Below, piece after piece: positions 1 through 6,938 of a stretch of DNA of 11,803 bases; positions within the stretch are counted from its first letter, which is position 1, and the number at the start of each line of letters is the position of its first letter. The notes under the pieces were generated by a model that worked only from the letters and a program-made list of their open reading frames with translations, was not told the origin of the DNA and did no database searches. Origin of the DNA: CAYVCG01 sp964449985 (GTDB lineage Bacteria; Bacillota; Clostridia; Lachnospirales; WRAX01); the NCBI GenBank assembly GCA_964449985.1, contig CAYVCG010000064.1, forward strand, positions 1-11,803. Reading direction: 5' to 3'. Made by a program: the position numbers and the translations under genes.

Positions 1-1194
1 GCATTTTCAAACATAGGAAAACAATCCGATTCAAATCAAATGGGATATACCCTTTATACATTTAAAGACGATTATGCGAATAACGGTATAGCATCAACAG
101 TTATTTTTGATTCATTTGGTAATGTTGTTCAAGTATCTTTTGAATCCTGTGCGAAAACAGTTCAGTCCGATGCTACGGACTTGCCGGAAGGCGTTGCTGA
201 GGATAACGTTACAGTCGGGAAAGGCACAGATTATGAACTAAACGCAAAAATAACATACCCCAAAAACATTTCCGGGGAAATTCCAGCCGTTGTTTTAGTT
301 CCATGCTCTGGCGTTAATGATATGGATGAAACAACGTCTAGCCTAAAAATGTTTAAAGACCTGGCATATGGTCTTGCTTCCCGCGGGGTTGCAGTTATAA
401 GGCATGACAGCAGAACGTTTTCATACCAGCAAGAAATCTTCGCTGATTATGAGAAATCTGCTACATTTGATGTTGATCAGGAATTTATTCAAGACGCTAT
501 ATCTGCAAAGGATGTGCTTTTAAACAAAGCTAACTTCAAGATTTCTAAGGTATTTGTTTTGGGTCATCAATTTGGTGGTATGCTTGCGCCAAGAATAGCC
601 TCTGAGGGCAATTTTGACGGCATTATAGTCATGGCAGGCTCGCCAAGAAGCTTTATTGATGTTCTTTATTCATATTACAAATATATGTTTTCAACAGGCG
701 AAATGCCGCCAGAGCAAGTTACAGAATATTTAAAGATGGTTGAAGACGAATGGAGTATGGCAAAAGGCACAGCAACACCTCCGGCTGAGGGAGAAGAAGG
801 TGCATCGCCTGAATTGTCAGACCCTGTTAAAATAAAAGGTGTTATGGGATTAAGCGATGAAGAACTGTTAAGCACGAGTTATTTCGGTATGTCTGCTTAT
901 TATTTAAAATCATTCGAATCAAAGCCGACCGCTGATTATTTCAAAGACTTGGCAAAGCCTGTATTAATCTTGCAGGGCGCTAAAGACGTTCAAATGTCTG
1001 TTGAAGATGATTTTAATGCATATAAAGCTATTACAACTACAGCAAAAGACGTTACAATGAAGCTGTATGATACGCTGAACTACTTCTTTGTGCAATCCAC
1101 GATGGATCCGCCGTCTTACCTTGAGTATGACATACCAGCGCATGTTCCTGATGAAGTAACAACGGATATCGCTCAGTGGATGCTGTCTAAATAA
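1..1194 (+). CDS. Alpha/beta-hydrolase-fold protein, probably catalytically inactive (5' end missing)
   Basis: The reading frame is open from base 1 and the ATG at 40 has no convincing ribosome binding site, so the gene very likely starts upstream. Residues below are counted from that ATG. The first ~40 residues resemble the DUF3887-like domain that precedes secreted hydrolases of this type. An alpha/beta-hydrolase fold follows: the strand and oxyanion-loop region VLVPCSG (residues 85-91), RHDSRT, the nucleophile-elbow region GHQFGG (175-180), ILQGAKD with the likely acid D316, and a C-terminal LNYFF (346-350). As I recall the family, these read HGSG, GHSLGG and LNHLF, so the nucleophile Ser is Gln177 and the catalytic His is Tyr348. 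The acid Asp is kept. A Pro/Glu/Gly-rich insert (TPPAEGEEGASPELSDP) lies in the cap region. The fold is confident; lack of hydrolase activity is inferred. Function unknown. Confidence 0.8.
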   Translation, partial: AFSNIGKQSDSNQMGYTLYTFKDDYANNGIASTVIFDSFGNVVQVSFESCAKTVQSDATDLPEGVAEDNVTVGKGTDYELNAKITYPKNISGEIPAVVLVPCSGVNDMDETTSSLKMFKDLAYGLASRGVAVIRHDSRTFSYQQEIFADYEKSATFDVDQEFIQDAISAKDVLLNKANFKISKVFVLGHQFGGMLAPRIASEGNFDGIIVMAGSPRSFIDVLYSYYKYMFSTGEMPPEQVTEYLKMVEDEWSMAKGTATPPAEGEEGASPELSDPVKIKGVMGLSDEELLSTSYFGMSAYYLKSFESKPTADYFKDLAKPVLILQGAKDVQMSVEDDFNAYKAITTTAKDVTMKLYDTLNYFFVQSTMDPPSYLEYDIPAHVPDEVTTDIAQWMLSK

Positions 1195-1205
1195 ATAAAA
1201 ATTTT

Positions 1206-1238
1206 GGGATGCTTCCGTATTTCGGCGGCATCCCTTTT
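1206..1238 (+). terminator. Rho-independent terminator after the hydrolase gene
   Basis: GGGATGC (1206-1212) pairs with GCATCCC (1228-1234). An inner CCG/CGG pairing (1215-1217 with 1223-1225) extends the hairpin, and TTTT follows. It begins 11 bases after the TAA stop and separates this gene from pepT. Confidence 0.8.
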
Positions 1239-1258
1239 AATAACGTATGCATTTTCGT

Positions 1259-1286
1259 TTGATATGCCATAATATTTTATTATACT
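1259..1286 (+). promoter_or_regulatory. Possible promoter of pepT
   Basis: TTGATA (1259-1264) and TATACT (1281-1286) are separated by 16 bases, fitting a sigma-A-type promoter. Transcription would begin near 1293, giving a very short leader immediately before the AAAGGAG ribosome binding site at 1294-1300. The short leader makes this call moderate only. Confidence 0.4.
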
Positions 1287-1307
1287 ATATAGTAAAGGAG
1301 ATTCACT

Positions 1308-2243
1308 ATGAGAAATGTTTTGCAACGATTTTTGCGGCTTATATCATACAATACTCAGTCTAGCCATGATTCACAAACTTGCCCTTCAACACAAACACAA
1401 TTAGAATTCGCTAAAGTATTGGTCGATGAGTGTTTGTCTATCGGCCTAAGCGATGTAGAGGTGGATGAGTTTGGNNNNNNNNNNNNNNNNNNNNNNNNNN
1501 NNNNNNNNNNNNNNNNNNNNNNNNNNNNNNNNNNNNNNNNNNNNNNNNNNNNNNNNNNNNNNNNNNNNNNNNNNGGGGCGGACTTTGCGTATACGATAGA
1601 TGGCGGCGAAATAGGCGAGCTGGAATACGAAAGCTTTAATGCTTCAAGAGCAAAAATTGAAATAACAGGTAACGCTGTGCATCCCGGTTATGCGAAAGAC
1701 ATTATGCAAAACGCAGGGCAAATAGCTGCAGAAATCGCCGGGATGTTTCCTACGGATGAAACTCCAGCAACAACCTCGCATAGAGAGGGATTTTTTCACC
1801 TAAACAATATATCTGGATGTGTCGAGACGGCTAGCCTTGAATATATTATCAGAGATTTTGACAGGGAAGGATTAAAACGCAGAAACGCTTTTGTTGTTGA
1901 TATTATTTCAAAAATAAACAAAAAATACGGTAAAGAAATAGCAACTATAACGATAAGAGATGAATACTACAACATGCACGATATTTTAAAAGATAAGCTT
2001 TATATCGTAGAGCTTGCAAGCCTTGCTATGGAATGCGTTGGCGTAACACCAAAGATTACTGCCATTCGCGGCGGAACGGATGGCTCTCGCCTTTCTTTTA
2101 TGGGGCTGCCTTGCCCAAATATTTTTGATGGTGGGCACAACTTTCATGGCCCGTATGAGTTTGTGCCTGTGGAATCAATGATTAAAGCTTGCGAGGTTAT
2201 TGTTAAAATTGCGGAGTTGGCTTCTGGGATGGAACCTAGATAA
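1308..2243 (+). CDS. pepT: Peptidase T (tripeptide aminopeptidase), M20 family, with internal sequence gap
   Basis: PepT is a cytoplasmic di-zinc exopeptidase that removes N-terminal residues from tripeptides. The ATG at 1308 has AAAGGAG 7 bases upstream. The first 56 residues follow the PepT pattern (ERF-like start, NTQS, CPST). After the gap come TIDGG with the metal-binding Asp (1599-1601; D196 in E. coli PepT), GNAVHPG, EGFFHL, YIIRDFDRE, IRGGTDG, LSFMGLP and GGHNFHG, whose second His (codon 2145-2147) corresponds to E. coli H379. The 100 N at 1475-1574 hide the first metal ligands and the EE catalytic region. From the remembered E. coli protein about 131 residues are missing, so the real gap is near 391-394 bases and the full protein about 408 residues. 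The flanks are in frame and I see no sign that the gene is broken. The gene has its own putative promoter and ends 3 bases before the CIRCE element. Confidence 0.95.
   Translation: MRNVLQRFLRLISYNTQSSHDSQTCPSTQTQLEFAKVLVDECLSIGLSDVEVDEFXXXXXXXXXXXXXXXXXXXXXXXXXXXXXXXXXXGADFAYTIDGGEIGELEYESFNASRAKIEITGNAVHPGYAKDIMQNAGQIAAEIAGMFPTDETPATTSHREGFFHLNNISGCVETASLEYIIRDFDREGLKRRNAFVVDIISKINKKYGKEIATITIRDEYYNMHDILKDKLYIVELASLAMECVGVTPKITAIRGGTDGSRLSFMGLPCPNIFDGGHNFHGPYEFVPVESMIKACEVIVKIAELASGMEPR
1475..1574. other. Assembly gap (100 N) inside pepT
   Basis: Exactly 100 N, the usual placeholder for a gap of unknown size. The two flanks share no overlap. Comparison with full-length PepT predicts about 390 missing bases, and frame continuity requires a length that leaves remainder 1 on division by 3 (for example 391 or 394). 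Confidence 0.95.
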
Positions 2244-2246
2244 TTG

Positions 2247-2273
2247 TTAGCACTCATTTTAAATGAGTGCTAA
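2247..2273. promoter_or_regulatory. CIRCE element (HrcA operator) upstream of htpG
   Basis: TTAGCACTC (2247-2255), nine bases, GAGTGCTAA (2265-2273): a perfect match to the CIRCE consensus bound by the heat-shock repressor HrcA. The symmetry runs into the spacer, giving 13-bp perfect arms around one central T (2260). It lies 3 bases after the pepT stop and 7 bases upstream of the -35 box of htpG. This predicts that htpG is repressed by HrcA at normal temperature and induced by heat. TTTTCT follows, so the RNA hairpin may also terminate pepT transcripts. Confidence 0.93.
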
Positions 2274-2280
2274 TTTTCTA

Positions 2281-2309
2281 TTGACATTTTTTGTGGATTG
2301 GATTATTAT
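2281..2309 (+). promoter_or_regulatory. Sigma-A-type promoter of htpG
   Basis: A perfect TTGACA (2281-2286), a 17-base spacer and TATTAT (2304-2309). The start would lie near 2316, about 33 bases before the htpG ATG. The adjacent upstream CIRCE element implies control by HrcA. Confidence 0.75.
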
Positions 2310-2348
2310 TTTATTCATAAAAACGGTGTAAAATAGGAGGTATTATTA

Positions 2349-4220
2349 ATGATCAAAGAAAAAGGCGCGCTTTCCATCCACAGCGAAAACATTATGCCTA
2401 TCATAAAGAAATGGCTTTATTCAGATGCAGACATCTTTGTTAGGGAGCTTGTTTCAAACGCAGCAGACGCAGTAACAAAGCTGCAAAAGCTCGCGCTTAT
2501 GGGTGAGGCTTCTGTTAATGAAAATGAAAAATATATGATAAAGGTTATCGTCAATAAAGACGAAAAGACCATTAAAATATGGGATAACGGCATAGGCATG
2601 ACTGCCGATGAAATCAAGCAGTATATAAACCAAATTGCGTTTTCCGGCGCAAACGACTTTATGGAAAAATATAAGGACAAGCTGGATAGCGATAAAAACG
2701 AAATTATTGGCCATTTCGGTCTTGGATTTTATTCCGCGTTTATGGTTTCGGAAAAGGTTCGTATTGATTCCCTTTCGTATAAGGAAAACTCAGAGCCGGC
2801 TGGTTGGATTTCCGACGGAAGCGCAGAATATGAACTGTTTGACGGCGAACGCGAAACGAGAGGAACAACGGTAACCCTTTTCATTAACGAAGAAAGCAAA
2901 GACTTCCTGGAAGAATATAAGTTTAAATCTATTTTAAGAAAGTATTGCGGCTTTATCCCTGTTGAAATTTATTTTGAAAAAGAGCCTGCTGACGTTAAAG
3001 AAGAAAAAGAAGGCGAGGAAAAAACCGAGCCAACACCGATAAATGATACGTATCCATTATGGCTTAAAAACCCAACAGATGTTACGGATGACGAATATAA
3101 GGAATTTTATCACAAGGTGTTCTCGGATTTTAACGAGCCGCTGTTTTGGATTCACCTAAATATGGACTATCCATTTAGGCTGAAAGGCATTTTGTATTTC
3201 CCTAAATTAAAGCATGAGCTTGAATCAATCGAAGGTCAAGTCAAGCTATACAGCAATCAGGTTTTCATTGCGGACAATATAAAGGAAGTTATACCGGAAT
3301 TTTTGTTGCTGCTTAAAGGCGCTTTGGATTGCCCTGATCTTCCTCTTAACGTTTCCAGAAGCTTTTTGCAAAACGATGGATATGTTACCAAAATGTCTAA
3401 CTATATCACTAAAAAAGTCGCGGATAAGCTAACATCACTGTTTAATTCTGAGAGGGAAAACTATAATAAATTCTGGGACGATATCAACCAATTTATAAAA
3501 TACGGCTGCATAAGAGACAAGGGATTTTATGACAAAGCAAAAGACGCCATACTTTATAAAACAGTCGGTGGCGAATATCTAACAGCTTCCGAATATCTGG
3601 AGCGCAACAAGGATTTTGAAGCGGATAAGATATTCTATGTCACCAACGAACAGCAGCAATCGCAATATATCAAGCTGTTTAAGGATCAGGGCTTAGAATC
3701 TGTTTTGATGACAACTAAGCTGGATGTTCCGTTTATGTCTTATATAGAAAGCTATGATTCCAAGGTGAAATTCGTTCGCATAGATGCTGATTTATCATCA
3801 GCCCTAAAAGATACCGGCGAGGAAAATACTGACGAATCCACAGGGCTTACGGAGTTATTTAAACAGCATTTAAATAACGAAAAGCTTACTGTTAAGGTTG
3901 AGGGCTTAAAGTCTGAGTCTGTTTCCGCTGTTATGCTGTTGTCTGAGGAATCCAGGCGTATGCAAGAGATAGCAAAGATGATGGGCGGCGGCATGGGTTA
4001 TAACATGTTTACGGATGAGGAAACGCTTGTCTTAAACAGAAACAACATCCTTGTAAAGAGCTTGTTTAAATATAAAGATGATGAAGGCAGAAAAGATGAC
4101 GTTGGGCTTATTTGCAAGCAAATATACGATCTGGCGATGTTGAGCCACAAGCCTTTGCCTGTTGATGCTATGACGGCGTTTATTGATCGAAGCAATGAGA
4201 TTATGATGAAGTTGCTTTAA
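2349..4220 (+). CDS. htpG: Chaperone protein HtpG (Hsp90 family)
   Basis: Cytosolic ATP-dependent dimeric chaperone, 623 residues, a normal length for bacterial Hsp90. AGGAGG (2335-2340) lies 8 bases before the ATG. The N-terminal GHKL ATPase domain shows RELVSNAADA (catalytic Glu33, Mg-binding Asn37), WDNGIGMT (nucleotide-contacting Asp79), and GHFGLGFYSAF (121-131, lid and ATP loop). A charged linker rich in Lys/Glu follows near residues 215-230. The middle domain has RLKGILYFP and LNVSRSFLQND, with Arg337 at the place of the ATP-sensing Arg336 of E. coli. The C-terminal dimerisation part ends in FIDRSNEIMMKLL. It stands alone between a CIRCE-controlled promoter and a strong terminator, so it is probably monocistronic and heat-induced. 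Nothing appears truncated. Confidence 0.98.
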   Translation: MIKEKGALSIHSENIMPIIKKWLYSDADIFVRELVSNAADAVTKLQKLALMGEASVNENEKYMIKVIVNKDEKTIKIWDNGIGMTADEIKQYINQIAFSGANDFMEKYKDKLDSDKNEIIGHFGLGFYSAFMVSEKVRIDSLSYKENSEPAGWISDGSAEYELFDGERETRGTTVTLFINEESKDFLEEYKFKSILRKYCGFIPVEIYFEKEPADVKEEKEGEEKTEPTPINDTYPLWLKNPTDVTDDEYKEFYHKVFSDFNEPLFWIHLNMDYPFRLKGILYFPKLKHELESIEGQVKLYSNQVFIADNIKEVIPEFLLLLKGALDCPDLPLNVSRSFLQNDGYVTKMSNYITKKVADKLTSLFNSERENYNKFWDDINQFIKYGCIRDKGFYDKAKDAILYKTVGGEYLTASEYLERNKDFEADKIFYVTNEQQQSQYIKLFKDQGLESVLMTTKLDVPFMSYIESYDSKVKFVRIDADLSSALKDTGEENTDESTGLTELFKQHLNNEKLTVKVEGLKSESVSAVMLLSEESRRMQEIAKMMGGGMGYNMFTDEETLVLNRNNILVKSLFKYKDDEGRKDDVGLICKQIYDLAMLSHKPLPVDAMTAFIDRSNEIMMKLL

Positions 4221-4236
4221 AAGCTTTTTGAAGGGT

Positions 4237-4276
4237 TTGGGGAGCTTTTTCTAAAAAAAGTTCCCCAAGGTTTTTT
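4237..4276 (+). terminator. Strong rho-independent terminator after htpG
   Basis: TTGGGGAGCTTTTT (4237-4250) pairs with AAAAAGTTCCCCAA (4255-4268), about 14 base pairs including one G-U, around a short loop. GG and six T follow. It starts 16 bases after the htpG stop. Confidence 0.88.
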
Positions 4277-4287
4277 ATACTAAGAAA

Positions 4288-4294
4288 AAGGTGA
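4288..4294 (+). promoter_or_regulatory. Ribosome binding site fixing the ispD start
   Basis: AAGGTGA sits 5 bases before the ATG at 4300. An in-frame GTG at 4291 lies inside this site, so it is part of the binding site rather than the start codon. The same AAGGTGA pattern precedes ppx and ppk. Confidence 0.75.
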
Positions 4295-4299
4295 TTAGA

Positions 4300-5013
4300 A
4301 TGTATAAAAAAGCTATAGCGCTTGTTCTATCCGGCGGAACCGGCAGCCGTATAAACTCAGCAAAACCGAAACAGTTTATCGAAATACTAAATAAACCAAT
4401 CATTGTTTACACATTGGAAGCATTCCAAACCGCTTGCGAAATAGATGGCATTGTTATTGTTTCCGCTGATGAGTATATAGATGAAATAAAAACCCTTGCG
4501 AACAAATTTGGTATAACAAAGATTATCAGCTATGCCCCAGCCGGCAGCACACGACAGGAATCAGCGTTTAACGGACTTAAAGCAATTAAAGCACTTGAAA
4601 TTCCCGAGTGTGTTGTTTGCATACACGATTGCGCAAGGCCGCTTGTGTCTTTAGAAACTATCTTGGATAATATTCGCCTGGCGCAAGACCTTGGCGCATG
4701 CGCAACAGCCGTGCCTTCGACAGACACAATGCTGGTAAGCGAAAACAAAGCAACCGTTTCCAAGACGCTTAACAGAACCGGGCTATATGCCGTCCAAACC
4801 CCTCAAAGCTTTATTTTTTCAAAAATATATGCCGCCCATGAAAAGGCGGTGTTAAACAATGATTTATCATTTACAGACGACAGCGGTCTGTATTTAAAAT
4901 ATGGCGATGGTAGTGTCGGTATTGCAAAAGGCGATAAGCTCAATTTCAAAGTCACTTATGATGAGGATTTATATGTATTGGAAGCCATTATTCAAAAGCG
5001 GGCGATTCACTGA
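4300..5013 (+). CDS. ispD: 2-C-methyl-D-erythritol 4-phosphate cytidylyltransferase (IspD/TarI family)
   Basis: Predicted to transfer CMP from CTP to 2-C-methyl-D-erythritol 4-phosphate in the non-mevalonate isoprenoid pathway, in the cytoplasm. 237 residues from the ATG, typical for the family. Visible motifs: the nucleotide-binding loop LSGGTGSR (10-17, catalytic-type Arg17), PKQF with Lys24, GSTRQESAFNGL, HDCARPLV with Asp110, DTM, YAVQTPQSF, TDD, and NFKVTYDEDL with Lys217. These match IspD catalytic positions (Arg20, Lys27 and Lys213 in E. coli). TarI-type ribitol-phosphate cytidylyltransferases share most of these motifs. I prefer IspD because there are no teichoic-acid neighbours, but TarI cannot be excluded. 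No ispF is adjacent. The last 26 bases overlap the 3' end of malQ on the other strand. Confidence 0.8.
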   Translation: MYKKAIALVLSGGTGSRINSAKPKQFIEILNKPIIVYTLEAFQTACEIDGIVIVSADEYIDEIKTLANKFGITKIISYAPAGSTRQESAFNGLKAIKALEIPECVVCIHDCARPLVSLETILDNIRLAQDLGACATAVPSTDTMLVSENKATVSKTLNRTGLYAVQTPQSFIFSKIYAAHEKAVLNNDLSFTDDSGLYLKYGDGSVGIAKGDKLNFKVTYDEDLYVLEAIIQKRAIH

Positions 5014-6685
5014 TTTCCACGTCTGTTTGCATGATTGTTTTTTCCTCTTCACTTTTTTCGTCTTCACTTTTTTCATCATCACTTTCATCAGCTTCATTAT
5101 CCAAGTTTCTGTCTGTCAGATCCGATAAATATTTAAGGCGTTCAGCATAGATATCGTTTAGCATATCGCTTGTATATCTAAACCGCCAGTTTCCCGAAGC
5201 AATACCCGGCGTATTCATCCTTCCCTCAGAACCGAGAGACATAACATCCTGAATAGGAACGATTGCAAGAAAAGCGACTGACAAAAAAGCAAGACGTATT
5301 AGATCCCATGCGGGATCATCGCCGGAAACGTTCATATAACGGCGTAATTGATCTCTATCTGGCTCGTTTGTGCTGTTATACCATCCGACGGATGTATCGT
5401 TATCATGTGTTCCCGTATACAGCACGACGTTTGTGGTTGTAAGATTGTGGGGCATATTTTTATTGTTCTTTCCCGCATCAAAACCGAATTGCAAGATTTT
5501 CATGCCCGGCAAACCAAGGCAATCCCTCAGTTGCTCCACTTCCTCTGTTATAATCCCCAAATCCTCTGCGATAATAGGCAAATCTCCCAGCTCATCTCTA
5601 ATAGAGTCAAAAACAGCCCTTCCCGGCCCTTTTTCCCATTTTCCTCGGATAGCAGTTTCTTCACCATAAGGTATTGCCCAATAAGACTCAAAGCCTCTAA
5701 AATGATCAATGCGCAAAATATCAACATGTTTAAGCACACTAGAAACCCGTTTTATCCACCATGAAAAACCGCATCTTTCATGAACCTTCCAGTCATACAA
5801 TGGATTTCCCCAAAGTTGGCCTGTTTTGCTAAAATAATCCGGCGGAACGCCTGCAACCGAAACAGGCACGCTGTTTTCATCAAGCAAAAATAATTCTTTA
5901 TTTGCCCAAACATCTGCGCTGTCAAACGCAACAAAAATCGGTATATCTCCGATTATATGGATATTGTTTTTATTGGCATATTGTTTTAACAATCCCCACT
6001 GTCTAAAAAATTCATATTGCAAAAAACATTGGAATTGTATTTCATCATGGAGCATATTCCTCCATTCATTCATTGTGGATTGCTTTCTGTTTTTAAGATC
6101 TTCCGGCCAGCTCGTCCATGTGCCGCCATAGAAAAAATCATTTATTTCATTCTCGGTTAGAAACCCTTTATTCTGCTTAGCAAAAGAACTATAATCTTCT
6201 TTGTTTTCCCCTATTTTCCTTTGCTCAATTAAATAATTTTTTATACAAACGAACAAGCTAAAATCATCAAGCCAATAATTATTTTCTTTGCAAAATAAAC
6301 AAAAATCGTTTTTGTCAGGATTTAATTGAAAGTTTTCAAATACTATTTTTAAAAGATCCATTTTATATGCATAAACAGCTTTATAATCAACGGATGATTC
6401 CTCGAACTCTGGCTTGTTTTTAATATCTTTATTACAAATAAGTTTTTCTTCCAACAATATATCTGGGCTTATTAATAATGGATTGCCGGCAAACGTTGAA
6501 AAGCTTTGATAAGGCGAATCTCCGAACCCTGTCGGATTTAGCGGCAGAACTTGCCAAACGCTTTGCCCAGATTTATGTAAAAAATCTATAAATTCATATG
6601 CTGTTTTTCCTAAATCTCCTATTCCGTATTCCCCGGGAAAACATGTGGGATGCGCCAAAATCCCGCTTATGCGTTTTTGTTCCAT
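4988..6685 (-). CDS. malQ: 4-alpha-glucanotransferase (amylomaltase), GH77, with acidic C-terminal tail
   Basis: Moves alpha-1,4-glucan segments between maltodextrins, releasing glucose, in glycogen or maltose use. The start is the ATG ending at 6685 (first codon 6683-6685), because AAGGAGGTGG (6691-6700) lies just before it. A longer frame from 6718 would translate through that site. The protein has 565 residues against about 500 for many MalQ. Motifs: HPTCFPGEYGIGDLG at the N terminus, SPYQS, IGDIPIFVAFDSADVW, RIDHFRGF with nucleophile Asp327, AEDLG with acid/base Glu374, GTHDNDT with Asp428, and the C-terminal EGRMNTPG. Spacing of the three catalytic residues (47 and 54) agrees with Thermus amylomaltase. 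The extra length comes from an insert around residues 70-200, as in other Clostridia, and a 38-residue acidic tail (528-565). The gene is alone on its strand and converges on ispD. Confidence 0.95.
   Translation of the reverse strand: MEQKRISGILAHPTCFPGEYGIGDLGKTAYEFIDFLHKSGQSVWQVLPLNPTGFGDSPYQSFSTFAGNPLLISPDILLEEKLICNKDIKNKPEFEESSVDYKAVYAYKMDLLKIVFENFQLNPDKNDFCLFCKENNYWLDDFSLFVCIKNYLIEQRKIGENKEDYSSFAKQNKGFLTENEINDFFYGGTWTSWPEDLKNRKQSTMNEWRNMLHDEIQFQCFLQYEFFRQWGLLKQYANKNNIHIIGDIPIFVAFDSADVWANKELFLLDENSVPVSVAGVPPDYFSKTGQLWGNPLYDWKVHERCGFSWWIKRVSSVLKHVDILRIDHFRGFESYWAIPYGEETAIRGKWEKGPGRAVFDSIRDELGDLPIIAEDLGIITEEVEQLRDCLGLPGMKILQFGFDAGKNNKNMPHNLTTTNVVLYTGTHDNDTSVGWYNSTNEPDRDQLRRYMNVSGDDPAWDLIRLAFLSVAFLAIVPIQDVMSLGSEGRMNTPGIASGNWRFRYTSDMLNDIYAERLKYLSDLTDRNLDNEADESDDEKSEDEKSEEEKTIMQTDVEISESPAFE
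5047..5076. repeat. 15-bp tandem repeat in the malQ 3' end
   Basis: CTTCACTTTTTTCGT (5047-5061) is followed directly by CTTCACTTTTTTCAT (5062-5076), with a shorter degenerate third copy after it. On the minus strand it encodes the Glu/Asp/Lys/Ser repeats of the MalQ acidic tail. The pattern suggests growth by replication slippage. Confidence 0.8.
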
Positions 6686-6690
6686 AAACC

Positions 6691-6700
6691 CCACCTCCTT
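6691..6700 (-). promoter_or_regulatory. Ribosome binding site fixing the malQ start
   Basis: On the minus strand this reads AAGGAGGTGG, a near-complete match to the 16S rRNA 3' end, with AAGGAGG 8 bases before the ATG at 6685. It decides against the in-frame start at 6718. Confidence 0.9.
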
Positions 6701-6720
6701 AAAAAAAATTTTTTTCAATA

Positions 6721-6726
6721 ATTATA
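6721..6726 (-). promoter_or_regulatory. Possible -10 box for malQ
   Basis: The minus strand reads TATAAT, about 35 bases upstream of the malQ start codon. I see no good -35 hexamer at the right distance, so the call is weak. The rest of the AT-rich divergent region up to 6938 shows nothing else clear, and I could not pick a promoter for the lipoprotein gene. Confidence 0.3.
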
Positions 6727-6938
6727 TCGTCTTAAAAAAATAAATATGTATTGCCGAATTTTGAATATGCCTAAAAATCAAGCTTGTTAATTTATTGATT
6801 CAATTCCAACTTAAATATAGTATTTAAAATTTGTATTTAACAGATTATAAATAAGAATCGCAAACAATTATATCTTTGAATTTTTATCAAAAATATATTT
6901 GATTGCAATTCATAAATAGATTAAGGGGGATATTAAAA

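Noticed and set aside
4291..4299. GTG start for ispD
   Set aside because: The GTG is part of the AAGGTGA ribosome binding site for the ATG at 4300.
4901..5128. Plus-strand open frame over the ispD/malQ junction encoding a Phe-rich peptide
   Set aside because: The Phe/Ile run is the complement of the Glu/Lys/Asp codons of the MalQ tail; it overlaps ispD in another frame and lacks a ribosome binding site.
5348..5764. Plus-strand open frames within malQ
   Set aside because: They are antisense to a clear GH77 enzyme with all catalytic motifs and show no start signals or recognisable protein.
6686..6718. Longer MalQ start at 6718 adding 11 residues
   Set aside because: The added segment is translated ribosome binding site sequence; the ATG at 6685 is ideally placed after AAGGAGG and gives the normal MalQ N terminus.
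6840..6938. Candidate promoter boxes (TTGAAT, TATATT, TTGATT) before the lipoprotein gene
   Set aside because: No pair has acceptable spacing; in such AT-rich sequence these hexamers are expected by chance.
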